From: Elymus sibiricus
Taxonomy: Eukaryota; Streptophyta; Magnoliopsida; Poales; Poaceae
Direction of reading: 5' to 3'
Length of the DNA: 64,000 nucleotides
Assembly: GCA_039707655.1 (NCBI GenBank)
Contig: CM077666.1
Location: 398,741,886-398,805,885, forward strand
How positions within the stretch are numbered: position 1 is the first letter of the stretch; every line of letters begins with the position of its first letter. The notes beneath the pieces were generated by a model. The model ran no database searches. It was given only the letters and a program-made list of their open reading frames with translations, and had not been told where the DNA came from. This document shows positions 33,901-44,943 of the stretch, piece after piece. Made by a program: the position numbers and the translations under genes.

Positions 33901-35215
33901 TACTCGGAAGAATTTTGAACTTAGGCGAAAGACTGGTTCGCAACTAAGTTTCCGAGTGGAAGTGTTGCATGTCACTCGGAACAACCTTTAGCCTAAGCGA
34001 GGTCTGACTCGCGGCTAAGTCCCCGAGTGAGAGGAGTGCGCGTCACTTGAGAGAGTTTTTAACTTAGACGAAGACTGGTTCGCAGCTAAGTTTTTGAGTG
34101 AATGGGATGCTATTCACTCGGCAGGGTTTTTAACTTAGGCAAAAACATGTTCGCGGCTAAGCCCCCGAGTGAGAGAAGCGCTCGTCACTCGGAAGAGTTT
34201 TCAACTTAGGCGATACGGAATCGCAGCTAAGCCCTCCAGTGTGGATGATGTCCTCACTCGGAATGGTTTTTAACTTAGGTGATACGGAATCACAGCTAAG
34301 CCCCCGAGTGTGGATGATGTCCTCACTCGGAGTGGTTTTTAACTTAGGCGAAAACTTGTTCACGGCTAAGCCCCCGAGTGAGAAAAGCGCTCGTCACTCG
34401 GAAGAGTTTTCAACTTAGGCGATACGGAATCGCAGCTAAGCCCTCGAGTGTGGATGATGTCCTCACTCGGAATGGTTTTTAACTTAGGAGATACGGAATC
34501 ACAGCTAAGCCCCCGAGTGTGGATGATGTCCTCACTCGGAGTGGTTTTTAACTTAGGCGATACGGAATCGCAGCTAAGCCCCCGAGTGTGGATGATGTCC
34601 TCACTCGGAATGGTTTTTAACATAGGTGATACGGAGTCACAGCTAAGCCCCCGAGTGTGGATGATGTCCTCACTCGGAGTGGTTTTTAACTTAGGCGATA
34701 CGGAATCGCAGCTAAGCCCCCGAGTGTGGATGATGTCCTCACTCGGAATGGTTTTTAACTTAGGTGATACGGAGTTACAGCTAAGCCCCCGAGTGTGTAT
34801 GATGTCCTCACTCGGAGTGGTTTTTAACTTAGGTGATACGGAATCACAGCTAAGCCCCCGAGTGTGGATGATGTCCTCACTTGGAGTGGTTTTTAACTTA
34901 GGTGATACGGAATCACAGCTAAGCCCCCGAGTGTGGAGGATGTCCGCACTCGGAGTAGTTTTTGACTTAGGTGATACGGAATCACAGCTAAGCCTCCGAG
35001 TGTGGAGGATGTCCGCACTGGGAGTAGTTTTTGACTTAGGCGATACGGAATCGCAGCTAAGCTCTCCGAGTGTGGAGGATGTCCGTACTCGGAGTAGTTT
35101 TTGACTTAGGCGATACGGAATCGCAGCTAAGCTCTCCGAGTGTGGAGGATGTCCGCACTCGGAGTAGTTTTTGACTTAGACGATACGGAATCGCAGCTAA
35201 GCTGAGCGATGGCGC
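33900..35215. repeat. E7 69-bp tandem array with two hairpins per unit
   Basis: About 19 head-to-tail units of about 69 bp; the earliest (33900-34200) are slightly longer and more diverged. Each unit has a hairpin with arms CCGAGTG and CACTCGG, and a second one between CTTAG and CTAAG. In the second hairpin the inner arms vary in matched pairs: GCGAA/TTCGC, GCGAG/CTCGC, GCGAT/ATCGC and GTGAT/ATCAC. Because 69 is a multiple of three, open frames run through the array on both strands (218 codons on the plus strand), which I do not consider genes. Confidence 0.9.
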
Positions 35216-38200
35216 GCGGGGCGGCCGATGATGAAGACGTGCCACAGGGAGTGGCGATGCGCGGGGCATCCGGCTGAGTGGTGACGCGCGGGGCGGCCAA
35301 GTCATGCGTGTCGAGGAGGTGTCCGACCCAGTGACGGCACGCGGAGCGACCATGTCCAGTACGTCATCGAGGGGACGCCCGAACACGTGACGACGCGCGG
35401 GGCGACCGAGTCGAACATGTCGTCGCGGAGGCATCCGAACAAGTGGAAACACACGAATGATCGTTGCGGCGACTGAGCCTGGGTAGCGACGAAGATGGCG
35501 CACAGATGCGTCAAGTGATCGCATACCTGTGTATGAAAAATAGCACAAGCCGACATAAAAATTTATCAAAGTAATTTGATCTTTGCTGAAATAATTTGTG
35601 TAAATAACACCCATAGACACCCGCTGGGTGTGCCAGGTGCTTGTTGGTTCGGAACCAGCAAGAGTCTAAAGAGTGAAGGATCCGACTGTACTTGTGCAAG
35701 TGAAGGATCCGACTGAACTCGTTTGAGTACTGGATCCAAAAGAAGCAGAAGTGAAGTGTTCTGACATAAAAATAAACAACCGAGCGCAGAGGTACACTCG
35801 GTGGCGTGGCCTCCGAATGAACGCCATGTGCGACTTCCTCGACACTCGGTAATGCGGAAATAACTATTTAATTGAATGCAGCGTATGAAGAATGACTTAG
35901 CTTTCTGACGGCGCAGGAGCGTCCAGTTGAGTGACGGCGCGCAGAGCGACCGAGTGACGAAGGAGCGTCCAGTGGAGTGACGGCGCGCAGAGCGACCGAG
36001 TGACGAAGGAGCGTCCAGTCGAGTGACGGCGCGCGGAGCGACCGAGTGACAAAGGAGCGTCCAGTCGAGTGACGGCGCGCGGAGCGACCGAGTGACAAAG
36101 AAGCATCCAGTCGAGTGACGGCGCGCAGAGCGACGGAGTGACGAAGAAGCGTCCAGTCGAGTGACGGCGCGCGGAGCGACCGAGTGACGAAGAAGCGTCC
36201 AGTCGAGTGATGGCGCGCGGAGCGACCGAGTGACGAAGAAGCGTCCAGTCGAGTGACGGCGCGTGGAGCGACCCAGTGACGAAGAAGCGGCCACACGGAG
36301 TGGTGATGCGCGGGGTACCCGAGTGAAGTAGACACGTCTGGCTGAGTGGCGACGCGCGGGGCGGCCAAGTGATGTAGACGGGTCTAGTACAGTGGCGATG
36401 CGCTGGGCATCCGAGTGAGGTAGATACATCTCACTGAGTGGCGACACACAGGGCGGTCAGGTAACGGCGCGCGGGGCGGCCTAGTCGAGAATGTTGTCGC
36501 GGAGGCGTCCGACCAGGTGACAGCGCGTGGGGCGACCGAGTCCAGCGTGTCGTCGAAAATGGCGCATAAAGGCGTCCAGGTAACCTGTGTATGAAAAATA
36601 ACACAAGCTAACATAAAAAATTCTCGAAGTAATTTGATGTTTGTTGAAATGATTCGTGTAAATTTCACCCATAGACACCCACTGGGTACGCCAGGTGCTT
36701 GCTGGTTCGGAACCAGCAAGAGTCTAAAGAGCGAAGGATCCGAGTGAACTTGTAAAAGTGAAGGATCCGACGTGAAGATAAAGAACCGAGCACCGGGGTA
36801 CACTCGGTAGCGTGGCCTCCGAGTGAACGTCATGTGCGACTTACTTGACACTCGGTAATGTATAAATAATTAATTAATTAAATGCAGTCTGTGAAGAATG
36901 ACTTAGCTGTCTGACGACGCGCAGGGCGGTCGAGCGAAGTAGACACGTCCGACTGAGTGGCGATGCACGGGGCGGCCAAGTGACGAAGACGTGTCTCGCC
37001 GAGTGGTGATGAACGGAGCTGCCAAGTGACGACAGAGCGTGCAGCAGAGTGACGGCGTGCGGAGCTGTCGAGTGTTGAAGACGTGTCTTGCCGAGTGGCG
37101 ATGAAGCGTCCGACTGAATGACGATGCGCTCAACTGTCGAGTGTCGAAGACGTGTCTCACCGAGTGGCGATGGAGCGTCCAACTAAGTGACGGCGTGCGG
37201 AGCTGTCGAGTGTCGATGGAGCGTCCGACCAAATGGCGATGCGCGGAGCTGCCGAGTGATGACGACGCGTCCAGTAGAGTGACGGTGTGCGGAGCTGTCG
37301 AGTGTCGATGGAGCGTCCGACTGAATGGCGATGCGCGGAGCTGTCGAGTGTTGATGGAGCGTCCGACTGAATGGCGATGCGCGGAGCTGTCGAGTGTCGA
37401 TGGAGCGTCCGACTGAATGGCGATGCGCGGAGCTGCCGAGTGATGACGACGCGTCCAGTAGAGTGACGGTGTGCGGAGCTGTCGAGTGTCGATGGAGCGT
37501 CCGACTGAATGGCGATGCGCGGAGCTGCCGAGTATCGATGGAGCGTCCGACCGAATGGCGATGCGCGGAGCTGCCGAGTGATGACGACGCGTCCAGTAGA
37601 GTGACAGTGTGCGGAGCTGTCGAGTGTCGATGGAGCGTCCGACTGAATGGCGATGCGCGGAGCTGCCGAGTGATGACGACGCGTCCGGCTGAGTGGCGAT
37701 GCGCGGAGCTGCCGAGTGTCGATGGAGCGTCCGACTGAATGGCGATGCGCGGAGCTGCCGAGTGATGACGACGCGTCCGGCTGAGTGGCGATGCGCGGAG
37801 GTGCCAAGTCGAGTAAGTTGACGAAGATGTGCCCAACCGAGCGGCGACGTGCGGGGTGGCCAAGTCGGAGCATGTCGATGATGTCAAGCCCAACCGAGTG
37901 GCGGCGAGCAGGGCGGCCGAGTCGGGCATATTGTTGAGGAGGTGTTCACCGAGTGGAGACGCATGGGTCGGCCGAGTGGTGAAGAGGTGTTTCACCGAGT
38001 GGCGACGCGCGGGGCGGCCGACTGATGAAGACGTATCCGGCGGAGTGACGACGCGCGGGGCGGCCAAGCGTTGAAAGAACATCCGGCGGAGTGACGGCGC
38101 GCGGGGCGGCCGAGTGACGAAGAAACATCCGGCGGAGTGATGACGCGCGAGGCGGTCGAGTGACAAAGAAACATTCGGCGGAGTGATGACGCGCGGGGCG

Positions 38201-38310
38201 GTCGAGTGACGAAGAAACATCCGGCGGAGTGATGACGCGCGGGGCGGTCGAGTGACGAAGAAACATCCGGCGGAGTGATGACGCGCGGCGCGGCCGAGCG
38301 ATGAAGGCGC
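35216..38310. repeat. E7 46-bp repeat family and segmental duplication
   Basis: Three local arrays with the same 46-bp period but different consensus: 35919-36290, about 37160-37810 and about 38040-38300. Degenerate units lie between them. A segment of about 350-390 bp is duplicated: 35523-35915 and 36584-36915 (about 1.06 kb apart). It includes the palindrome CTTGCTGGTTC/GAACCAGCAAG, perfect at 36698-36720. Most units contain the CGAGTGA-type motif that also runs through the 69-bp array. Confidence 0.85.
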
Positions 38311-39886
38311 GCCGCACAAAGTGATTGCTGGATCAAAACGTCCATGTTCGACTGTCGCAGTGGTTTGTTAACCATGTGAGTCCGAATGAATCGTCATTCC
38401 ATTTCCGTCCGAGTGATCCTGGGTTCAAACAGAAAAGTGACTGTTAAGCAATTGTTGAATAATATAAGGACTGAATTGTAAAATGATTGGAGAGGATCTT
38501 CTGCCGAGTGGTTGGGGACTTGTTCCCCTGAGTTCATCGCCATCGAAGCGGAGTTCCGCCAGCCCGCGGAGGGAGGAGCTGCCGCACGCTCGGGGCGTGG
38601 CCAGCCTCCAGATACAACTGCATCAGGCATGTGTCCCTGTCGTTGGGGCTGTTGCCGCACATATGATGTCGAGGGACAAGAGCTCCCGTGCCCGAGCCGC
38701 GTCGAGCAGACAGCGCTGGAGGGAAGCGTTCCTCTGCAGAGGCCGTCGTCGACCCGTTGGAGCTGGGGAGCTGAACCACCGCGCGTACGCGTCGCGTTGG
38801 TACGAGGAGGAGTTGCGCGTTGTGGTACGGCCGGGCTCTAGTTCCGGTGCTGCGCCGGGCGCGTGTCTTCACCCCGGAGGCCACCACTGCGAAGCCAGCA
38901 CCGGAGCCGCTGGCCAATTTGGACATCCAGCTCACAGCCCAGTTCTACATCAATGGGACTAGGGTCCGTGACCGAGTGAACTTGAGTCTGTGTCCGAGTG
39001 GATTCATCTGTCTGAACTTGAACGAATCTAGTTCGCAGCTGTCCGAGTGAAAGATCCACCGGGTGACCCTGCGAGTTTGCTAGTAAAGCTACGGTTAAAT
39101 GCTGAGAGGTTATACATGCATGCATGCATGCACCCATTAACTGATGCAGAAATTACAGAAGTAGCGGAAGCATCACGTTTTGGCTGCCATAATTAGGTAA
39201 CCATGCCGCTGCAAATCCCCACTAACTGGCCGCTTAATTAGGCGGTCAATTAACTCCCCAGGAGAGTTATGAGGCCCATGTCCTTCCGTTACTTTTCCTG
39301 CATGCAATGAATCAACGAAGAGATGGATGTTAGATGAAATCGCTCAACGCACGGGACGAGCTGCTAGCGAGGTCGTTTCCCTCGATCCCGAACAGCGGCG
39401 GGATTTAGGGACGATGTTGGTGGAGGTGTCCTGCATGGGAGTTTGACGATGACGTCGTGGATGAGGCCGAAGATGACGACGAGCCGACGGCGCCGGCGGC
39501 CGCGCGCACTAGGGCGTGGCCGGCCCTGTCACCCGCGGCGCACCGAGGCTGCGCCACCATCATAGAGCTCGTCGCCGTGTTCTCGACGGGGCCGCAGAGT
39601 CGCCTTGCATGTCGGGACAACACTTCCATCGAAGAGGTTGTGGCTCATGAGCTTTGCCTGAAGATAGATGATTGTTAGATCGTAAAAGATAGCATCAAGT
39701 ACGGAGAAATCCCTCGGTCAATTTGTTGATGAGCCGACTTGCATGTCCGCATCGTCGGGTGTAGATGTATCTTTTCCCCTCCTTTCAGCAATGCTTTATT
39801 CACGAGATGCATAGTGTGAGGTAATGAAAGAAAATTAAACATAGAATTGAAATAAACCATTTGCATCATAGCTCGATAGACGCCAC
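38311..39886. other. E7 leader side: GC-rich islands of unknown origin
   Basis: Two GC-rich stretches (about 38500-38960 and 39380-39640) differ in composition from the rest of the element and have short open frames on both strands, none of which I recognise. They could be captured host sequence or degenerate leader. An (ATGC)-type microsatellite lies at about 39115-39133. The remaining sequence shows nothing recognisable. Confidence 0.4.
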
Positions 39887-39904
39887 GCCCCAAGGTGGGC
39901 GCCA
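39887..39904 (-). promoter_or_regulatory. E7 primer binding site
   Basis: The minus strand reads TGGCGCCCACCTTGGGGC, two bases inside the 5' LTR. Starts TGG as expected; differs from the tRNA-Asp type after position 7. Confidence 0.65.
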
Positions 39905-39906
39905 AC

Positions 39907-40533
39907 TGTCGTGGGAACGATTCCGACAGTACGAAGGGGGTAGGGTAAAGGAGCATGATCTACCGAGATGCATACGGGTGACAAGGTGGTTTTAGCGAGT
40001 TCGGGCCTCTCACGGTGGAGATAACAGCCCTACGTCTCGTGCTCCGGAGAGGCTTTGTTTTATCTGCGTATATATCCGGAGATTACAATGTGTGTGGGAG
40101 AGAGCGGAGAACAGATCCCCTGCCTGAGCTAAGTACGGAGACTAGTAGAAAAGAGAGAGAGGTAGAAGAAAGAGCCCCCCCTAGTCTAGTGGAGGGGGGT
40201 GGCTTATATAGAGTCCGCCACCCCTTCACCTCCTATGTTACAAAGTGGGGCATTGATGCCGTAACGCCAGATGGTGCTTCGACTGCTTTGTCGACTGTCG
40301 GTCTTCGCATATCCGAGTGAACCATACGACCGAATGATTGATTGTCTTCCGAGTGAAAGGTAACCGTCGAGTGGATGATGAAAGTCACCGAGTGGATGTT
40401 GTCGAGTGACTTGTATGTCTTGATGATTTCAGTCGGTGACCTCCTTGTAGTCCTTGACTTTTCTAGGGTAACGTCCTTAGGTAGGGTATGCAGGTCAGGC
40501 CTATGACCCTACCCTAGGTACATATCCCCATCA
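39907..40533 (-). repeat. E7 5' LTR with TATA box
   Basis: TGTCGTGGGAACG...TATCCCCATCA on the plus strand. TATA box on the minus strand (CTATATAA, 40204-40211). Confidence 0.92.
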
Positions 40534-40764
40534 GGTGGCCCCCCTCTGGTAATTCTCTTCGCCGGTATTTTTTATATATTCTGAAATAATTCTCCGTAAA
40601 TTTCCAGGTCCATCCGAGAACTTTTATTTCTGCACAAAAATAACACCATGGCAATTTTGCTGAAAACAGCGTCAGTCCGGGTTAGTTCCATTCAAATCAT
40701 GCAAATTAGTGACCAAAACCAGAGCAAAAGTGTTTGGAAAAGTAGATACGTTTGGGACGTATCA
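40534..40764 (-). repeat. E2 5' LTR, part 2 (outer end)
   Basis: Continues the E2 LTR after E7 (second TSD copy at 40534-40538) to its outer end, minus strand TGATACGTCCC at 40764. Rejoined the LTR is about 1420 bp, similar to the 1415 bp E9 LTR. Confidence 0.9.
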
Positions 40765-42664
40765 GTCACCTTATAAGCACGGTGCCTAGGGGACAAGAGA
40801 GTGAGGGAGAGAGTAGAAGGGGGTCCCAGGGGGTCCCATGGGACCCAGCGGGCTGCTCCGTCTTGTCCCATGAGGTCACGTAGTGGGTGGAACTATTTGG
40901 TAACAGTGCCCAACTGTAGCGGTATGGCTGACTCTGCAGTCTATCAGCCACAGTGTCTTCTGCCCGTGTCCGATGGGATGCCTGATGTTGGCTTCATCGG
41001 GCTCCAGCCAGCGGGGCTCCACCCGGCCAGGCTCCAGCCAGCCGTGCTCCAGCCGTCCGGGTTTGGCATACCGGGGGTTGCTTCCCCGACATTGTTTTGA
41101 AATGTTGTCTTGTCTCCTTGAGCCTACCCGGGGGTCATCCCCCCGTCACTCCTTGCTGGCCTCTTTCACTCGCGCGAGCTGGCAAGGCATGACCGACCGA
41201 CTTGGGGGTGTATTGTTTGCATACCCTAACCCGAACTTTGTTGGCCTATCATTGAAGCGGCGTGCCGGCCGAGAGCGCCACCGCGCCACTTTCCGGTGCA
41301 CGCCTTTTTCATATCTACTTTTTATTGATCCGGTATTGGAACAAGAAAGGGTATCATGTACCTATTTCCCCAGAGGTGACCCTGGGTATCGATCCCATGA
41401 GAGGAAGATTCCCTTGAAGCAATGGTCTCTAGCAAGCTTTTGCCAAAGTTTCAAATCCAACTTTTGACCGGATCAGCAAGCAAATTGTGATTCAAACACT
41501 TATAATAAAAAGAAGGTACAGGGATGATGTCTTAATGCTTACAACCATGTATTGGTGTTGGGATAAAAAATGATATTAGTTTGTGCTCGGGAAGTCACCC
41601 ATCAAGAGGTCCTTGCTTCGTGCCGGAGTGGGGGATGTATCCAAATAACATCTTGACCGGCACGAGTCCTGCATCAAGAATCAGTTGTCCTACCGCAGGC
41701 CCTATCCGTCTTGCGGGGTTGCCTCGATAATTAAGATAATAATATCTGACAAAAGCATTGGGCGTTTAATGACTACACCTTATGAATCCCCAAGGTTATG
41801 ATCCATGTTACCCGACTAAACCTTACTGTCACCGGTGTTTGGTATAACACTTCACAGTCTCCTCGCTCCTAGCCTCATCGGTGCTCAATCTCCGTGATCC
41901 TGGGTACCTGCCGGGATGAAGATTGCGGACAAGACAAGAGACACTTCACGAAACAATTTTACTTCACACATACGAGATGTTATGTCAAAGACTCCCATTG
42001 ATCCCTTCACCAAATACCTGGGGTTGCAAGGCTCATGCCTCACCCCATACCTTACCGATCTACTCACACATGGAGATCAGATTGCGAGAAGAAAATATTG
42101 AAGAACACATCTTGAGATTGATTGATTGCAATATGTCTTACAATGGATGCCTTATGCGATGCACGATTACACGTATGAACTAGATGAGAGAGCACTATGG
42201 TGGTGGAGATGGCTATGGAGATAAAAATGGCGGCGGCTAGGGTTTGTGGATGAAGATGAGGATGAAGAGGTTCTGGCTGTGCTCGACGTTCTCCCGATGC
42301 TCTCATGTTTACATTTTGACTGGACCCTCTTTATAAAAGTTGTTCAGGTGGACGACCTGCCTCGGTTTCCACGCCAAACGACCGCTCATGCGAGCGTGTG
42401 CGGTCGCATGGAACGCCGTCTTTGACTCTAGCGGCCTTCTGGTGCCTCCTGGTGACTTATCTCTTCTCCATTTTCCTTCCTTGCATTTCTCCCACGTGAT
42501 TTCTTCCCTTTTTAGCCCATTTCTCGTGGAAAAATATCAAAGATAGGATTTGTGGAATCCCTTGTAGTTATTATCCATTAGTGACAATATCGGATCGTAT
42601 ATCTCTCTTTTAATGAAATATCTCGGTTTAAACAAGGTTGAAATGAGTGTAAAAATATCACTCA
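40765..42664 (-). repeat. E1 3' LTR, interrupted by E2
   Basis: On the minus strand it starts near 42664 (TGAGTGATATTTTTACACTC) after a purine tract. A hairpin with arms CATGCGA and TCGCATG sits in the GACCGCT...GGAACGCCGTC context (42361-42413). About 30 bp further is a TATA box (minus strand TTTTATAAAG, near 42331-42340), then a CT-rich leader with the telo-box-like AAACCCTAG (near 42240). The left end is the junction with E2 at 40764/40765. The part 40765-41900 has no landmark I can name. Confidence 0.6.
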
Positions 42665-44180
42665 TTAACTCCCCCAAGCTTAAACTTGATCGTCCTTGAG
42701 CAACATAGAGATAAATCCGAAGCATAAGGAACTCAGTTGTTTAAACCGAAATAACGAGAAGGTTCTGGTTCACTTACGATCGGTATGCCTAGATAGCCCT
42801 CCTCTTCTTGACCTGAAAACTTATCATAGATATAGCGGTGGTATGGTTATAGAGCAAGTGTTAGTGAAGCAAAGATAATCAACACAAAGTTTCTGATCTA
42901 CTAGATAAAATAACTTTGCAACACTTCATTTCATTTAATCTAGACAACACTTGCTTGCCGGGAATGCACAGAAGAGTTTCTTTAGATAGAGCCATGAAAA
43001 CATAAGTTAGGGAGTAGAAAGCCTATAGCAAAATATAATGTTCAAGTGCTCATGAATACACCCACAATTGTCTCCTCCTCTAGGCTCTTAAACACTTTAT
43101 TTCAATCATTGTTTGCTGGAACTTTGATTGTCACGTGAAGGAGATTATGCCAAATAAGTGATCATGCATAGGTTTTCACTATGGCTTAATGTTTGGGAAC
43201 TATGGACCTTTAGCAATAATGTCTCTTTCGAGCCCTTTTGATCAGTCCCCTTTATTTACCACATACACACCCACTCAAGAGAAAGCCAAATAATATTCGT
43301 TTGTAGTGTTGCCACTACGTACGGTAACAAACTCATAGCCGAAATCCGAGCTGTCGCTCTTGGTGGATCGTTCATTGGCCAGCGGAGTCCTCAGCATAAC
43401 ATCAAGAAGGGTGGCGAGGCCACATTTACACACGTAAATGCGTATATAGTAGCAAAGGCCATGGCACCAGCCGGAGGCTGTAACATCATGTTGAGATATA
43501 CAACACAGAGCATAATCTCACCCACCCTTCAACTAAGTTCCTCTAGACAATTTAATCCACAAGTGCTATCAAGTCTATTAAAATTAATAACTTGGGGTTG
43601 AGCATGATTAGACATTACTTCCACTACAATTTCTCAACTCCCAAGTCTTGAGAGACTTTCTCTTGTGCATAGTTATACTTGGTTAATAACATTTCAGTTA
43701 AAAACTGTCCCACGGCAAGTCTTAGTTGTCTAAACTAAAGAAAACAAAGGCTACAAAAATGTTTCAGCTACTAGAGCAAAACCTTTGTATCAACTATCAA
43801 GACTTACTCCCATCTGCACATATCTCACATGCAACTACTACATCTACTCTAAGTATTCAAGTGCAAAAGAGGGGGGTCGTAGGACATACCTTCACGGTTG
43901 CGAATTTGCACACTTCTCTTCCTTACTCTTGCATTCCTCGTTATCCTGGCATAGACCAACTCCTCTGAAAACAAAATGCAAACGAACTCCAAGGGGCTAA
44001 ATAAAGAACAAGAGCAAAGCAAAGCTTATTCTATTTTTTTGTTTTTTGGGTTTTTGAAAACTAACTTGCAACTGAAAAATCGCAAAAGGCAAAAAAATAA
44101 AAAGCAAAGCAAATAAAAAGCAAAGTGTTGGAACAAACCAACACGAGTGTTTTGAAACTCCTAGAGATTAAGTACAACCT
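42665..44180 (-). other. E1 3'UTR, distal part
   Basis: AT-rich, non-coding, ending on the minus strand with AAGCTTGGGGGAGTTAA next to the LTR, the polypurine tract (about 42665-42681). TSD copy AACCT of E8 at 44176-44180. Confidence 0.65.
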
Positions 44181-44943
44181 TGATACGTCTCCAACGTATC
44201 TATAATTTATGAAGTATTCATGTCATGTTTATTACAGTTTTGTATGATTTTGGTGCACTTTTATATGGCTTTTATAGGATTTTTATGGACTAACATATTG
44301 ACCTAGTGGCCAGTGCCAGTTGTTGTTTTGTGCTTGTTTTTGGTGTTCCAGAAAATCCATATCAAATGAAGTCCAAATGCAGCGAAACTTTTTGACAATT
44401 TTTTCTGGAAGGAAATAGACCCAGGAAGCTTCGGGGGGGCAGCAGAGACCCACAGGGGCCCCACAAGCCACCTGGGCACGCCCACCCTCCTGGGCACGCC
44501 CTGGTGCCTCGTGGGCCCCTGTGGCCCCTCTTTGCGTGATTCCAATGCCAAAAATTCCTATATATTCAGAAACCTCCAGAAATAACCCTAGAACTTCGAC
44601 GCCGCCGCCGCAAGCCTCTGTACCAAGAAATACCATCTAGAGCCCTGTTCCAGCACCCTGCCGGAGAGGGGAATCATCACCGGAGGCCATCTTCATCATC
44701 CCGGTGGTCTCCATGACAAGGAGGGAGTAGTTCACCCTCGGGGCTGAGGGTATGTACTAGTAGCTATGTGTTTGATCTCTCTCTCTCTCTCGTGTTCTTG
44801 ATTTGGCACGATCTTAATGTACCACGAGCTTTGTTAATATAGTTGGATCATATGGTGTTTCTCCCTCTATCGTGTTGTGATGAATTGAGTTTTTACCTTT
44901 GAGGTTTCACAATTATCGGATTGAATACTTTTATGGATTTGAG
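44181..44943 (+). repeat. E8 solo LTR, part 1
   Basis: Starts TGATACGTCTCCAACG. Contains a GC block (about 44455-44520), a TATA-like CCTATATATTC near 44558 and a (CT)n run (about 44778-44793). It breaks off at 44943, where E9 begins. TSD AACCT on its left is repeated at 51797-51801 after part 2, so the two parts form one LTR without internal region. Confidence 0.85.

Larger units (their letters stand above)
32748..40533 (-). mobile_element. E7: non-coding LTR element made largely of minisatellites
   Basis: LTRs 32748-33373 and 39907-40533, TSD GGTGG (32743-32747 and 40534-40538). The primer site on the right and the purine tract on the left give minus orientation. The 6.5-kb interior has no gag, protease, pol or antisense-ORF motif; long open frames on both strands come from tandem repeats. 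LTRs differ at about 8 positions by eye (about 1.2%), the lowest of the pairs I compared, so it is probably among the latest insertions here. A large retrotransposon derivative (LARD-like) that depends on others. Confidence 0.9.
18328..40764 (-). mobile_element. E2: Athila-like element with gag-pro and 3' ORF but no pol
   Basis: Minus-strand element in three pieces: 18328-22871, 29874-32747 and 40534-40764. They are joined by the TSDs of E6 and E7. Order on the minus strand: 5' LTR, primer site, gag, protease, a promoter-like spacer, Athila-type 3' ORF, 3'UTR. No reverse transcriptase, RNase H or integrase sequence lies between protease and 3' ORF. The 3' LTR lies outside the window because E3 interrupts the 3'UTR. 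The right end at 40764 abuts the LTR of E1. Confidence 0.85.

Noticed and set aside
34448..35104. 218-codon plus-strand frame made of 23-residue repeats, and matching minus-strand frames
   Set aside because: It is the 69-bp tandem array read in frame on both strands; no start context or related protein, and the two strands are equally open.
33900..38310. Regularly spaced repeats resembling a CRISPR array
   Set aside because: Units are head-to-tail with no unique spacers, in a plant LTR element.
35566..38319. Long minus-strand frames (up to 378 codons) rich in His, Ser, Arg and Ala
   Set aside because: They follow the 46-bp repeats, which cycle through all frames; repetitive low-complexity translation in a non-coding element.
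40801..41467. Plus-strand frames with QPAGLHPARLQPA-type repeats
   Set aside because: Inside a minus-strand LTR; short GCTCCAGCC repeats give an open frame without other support.
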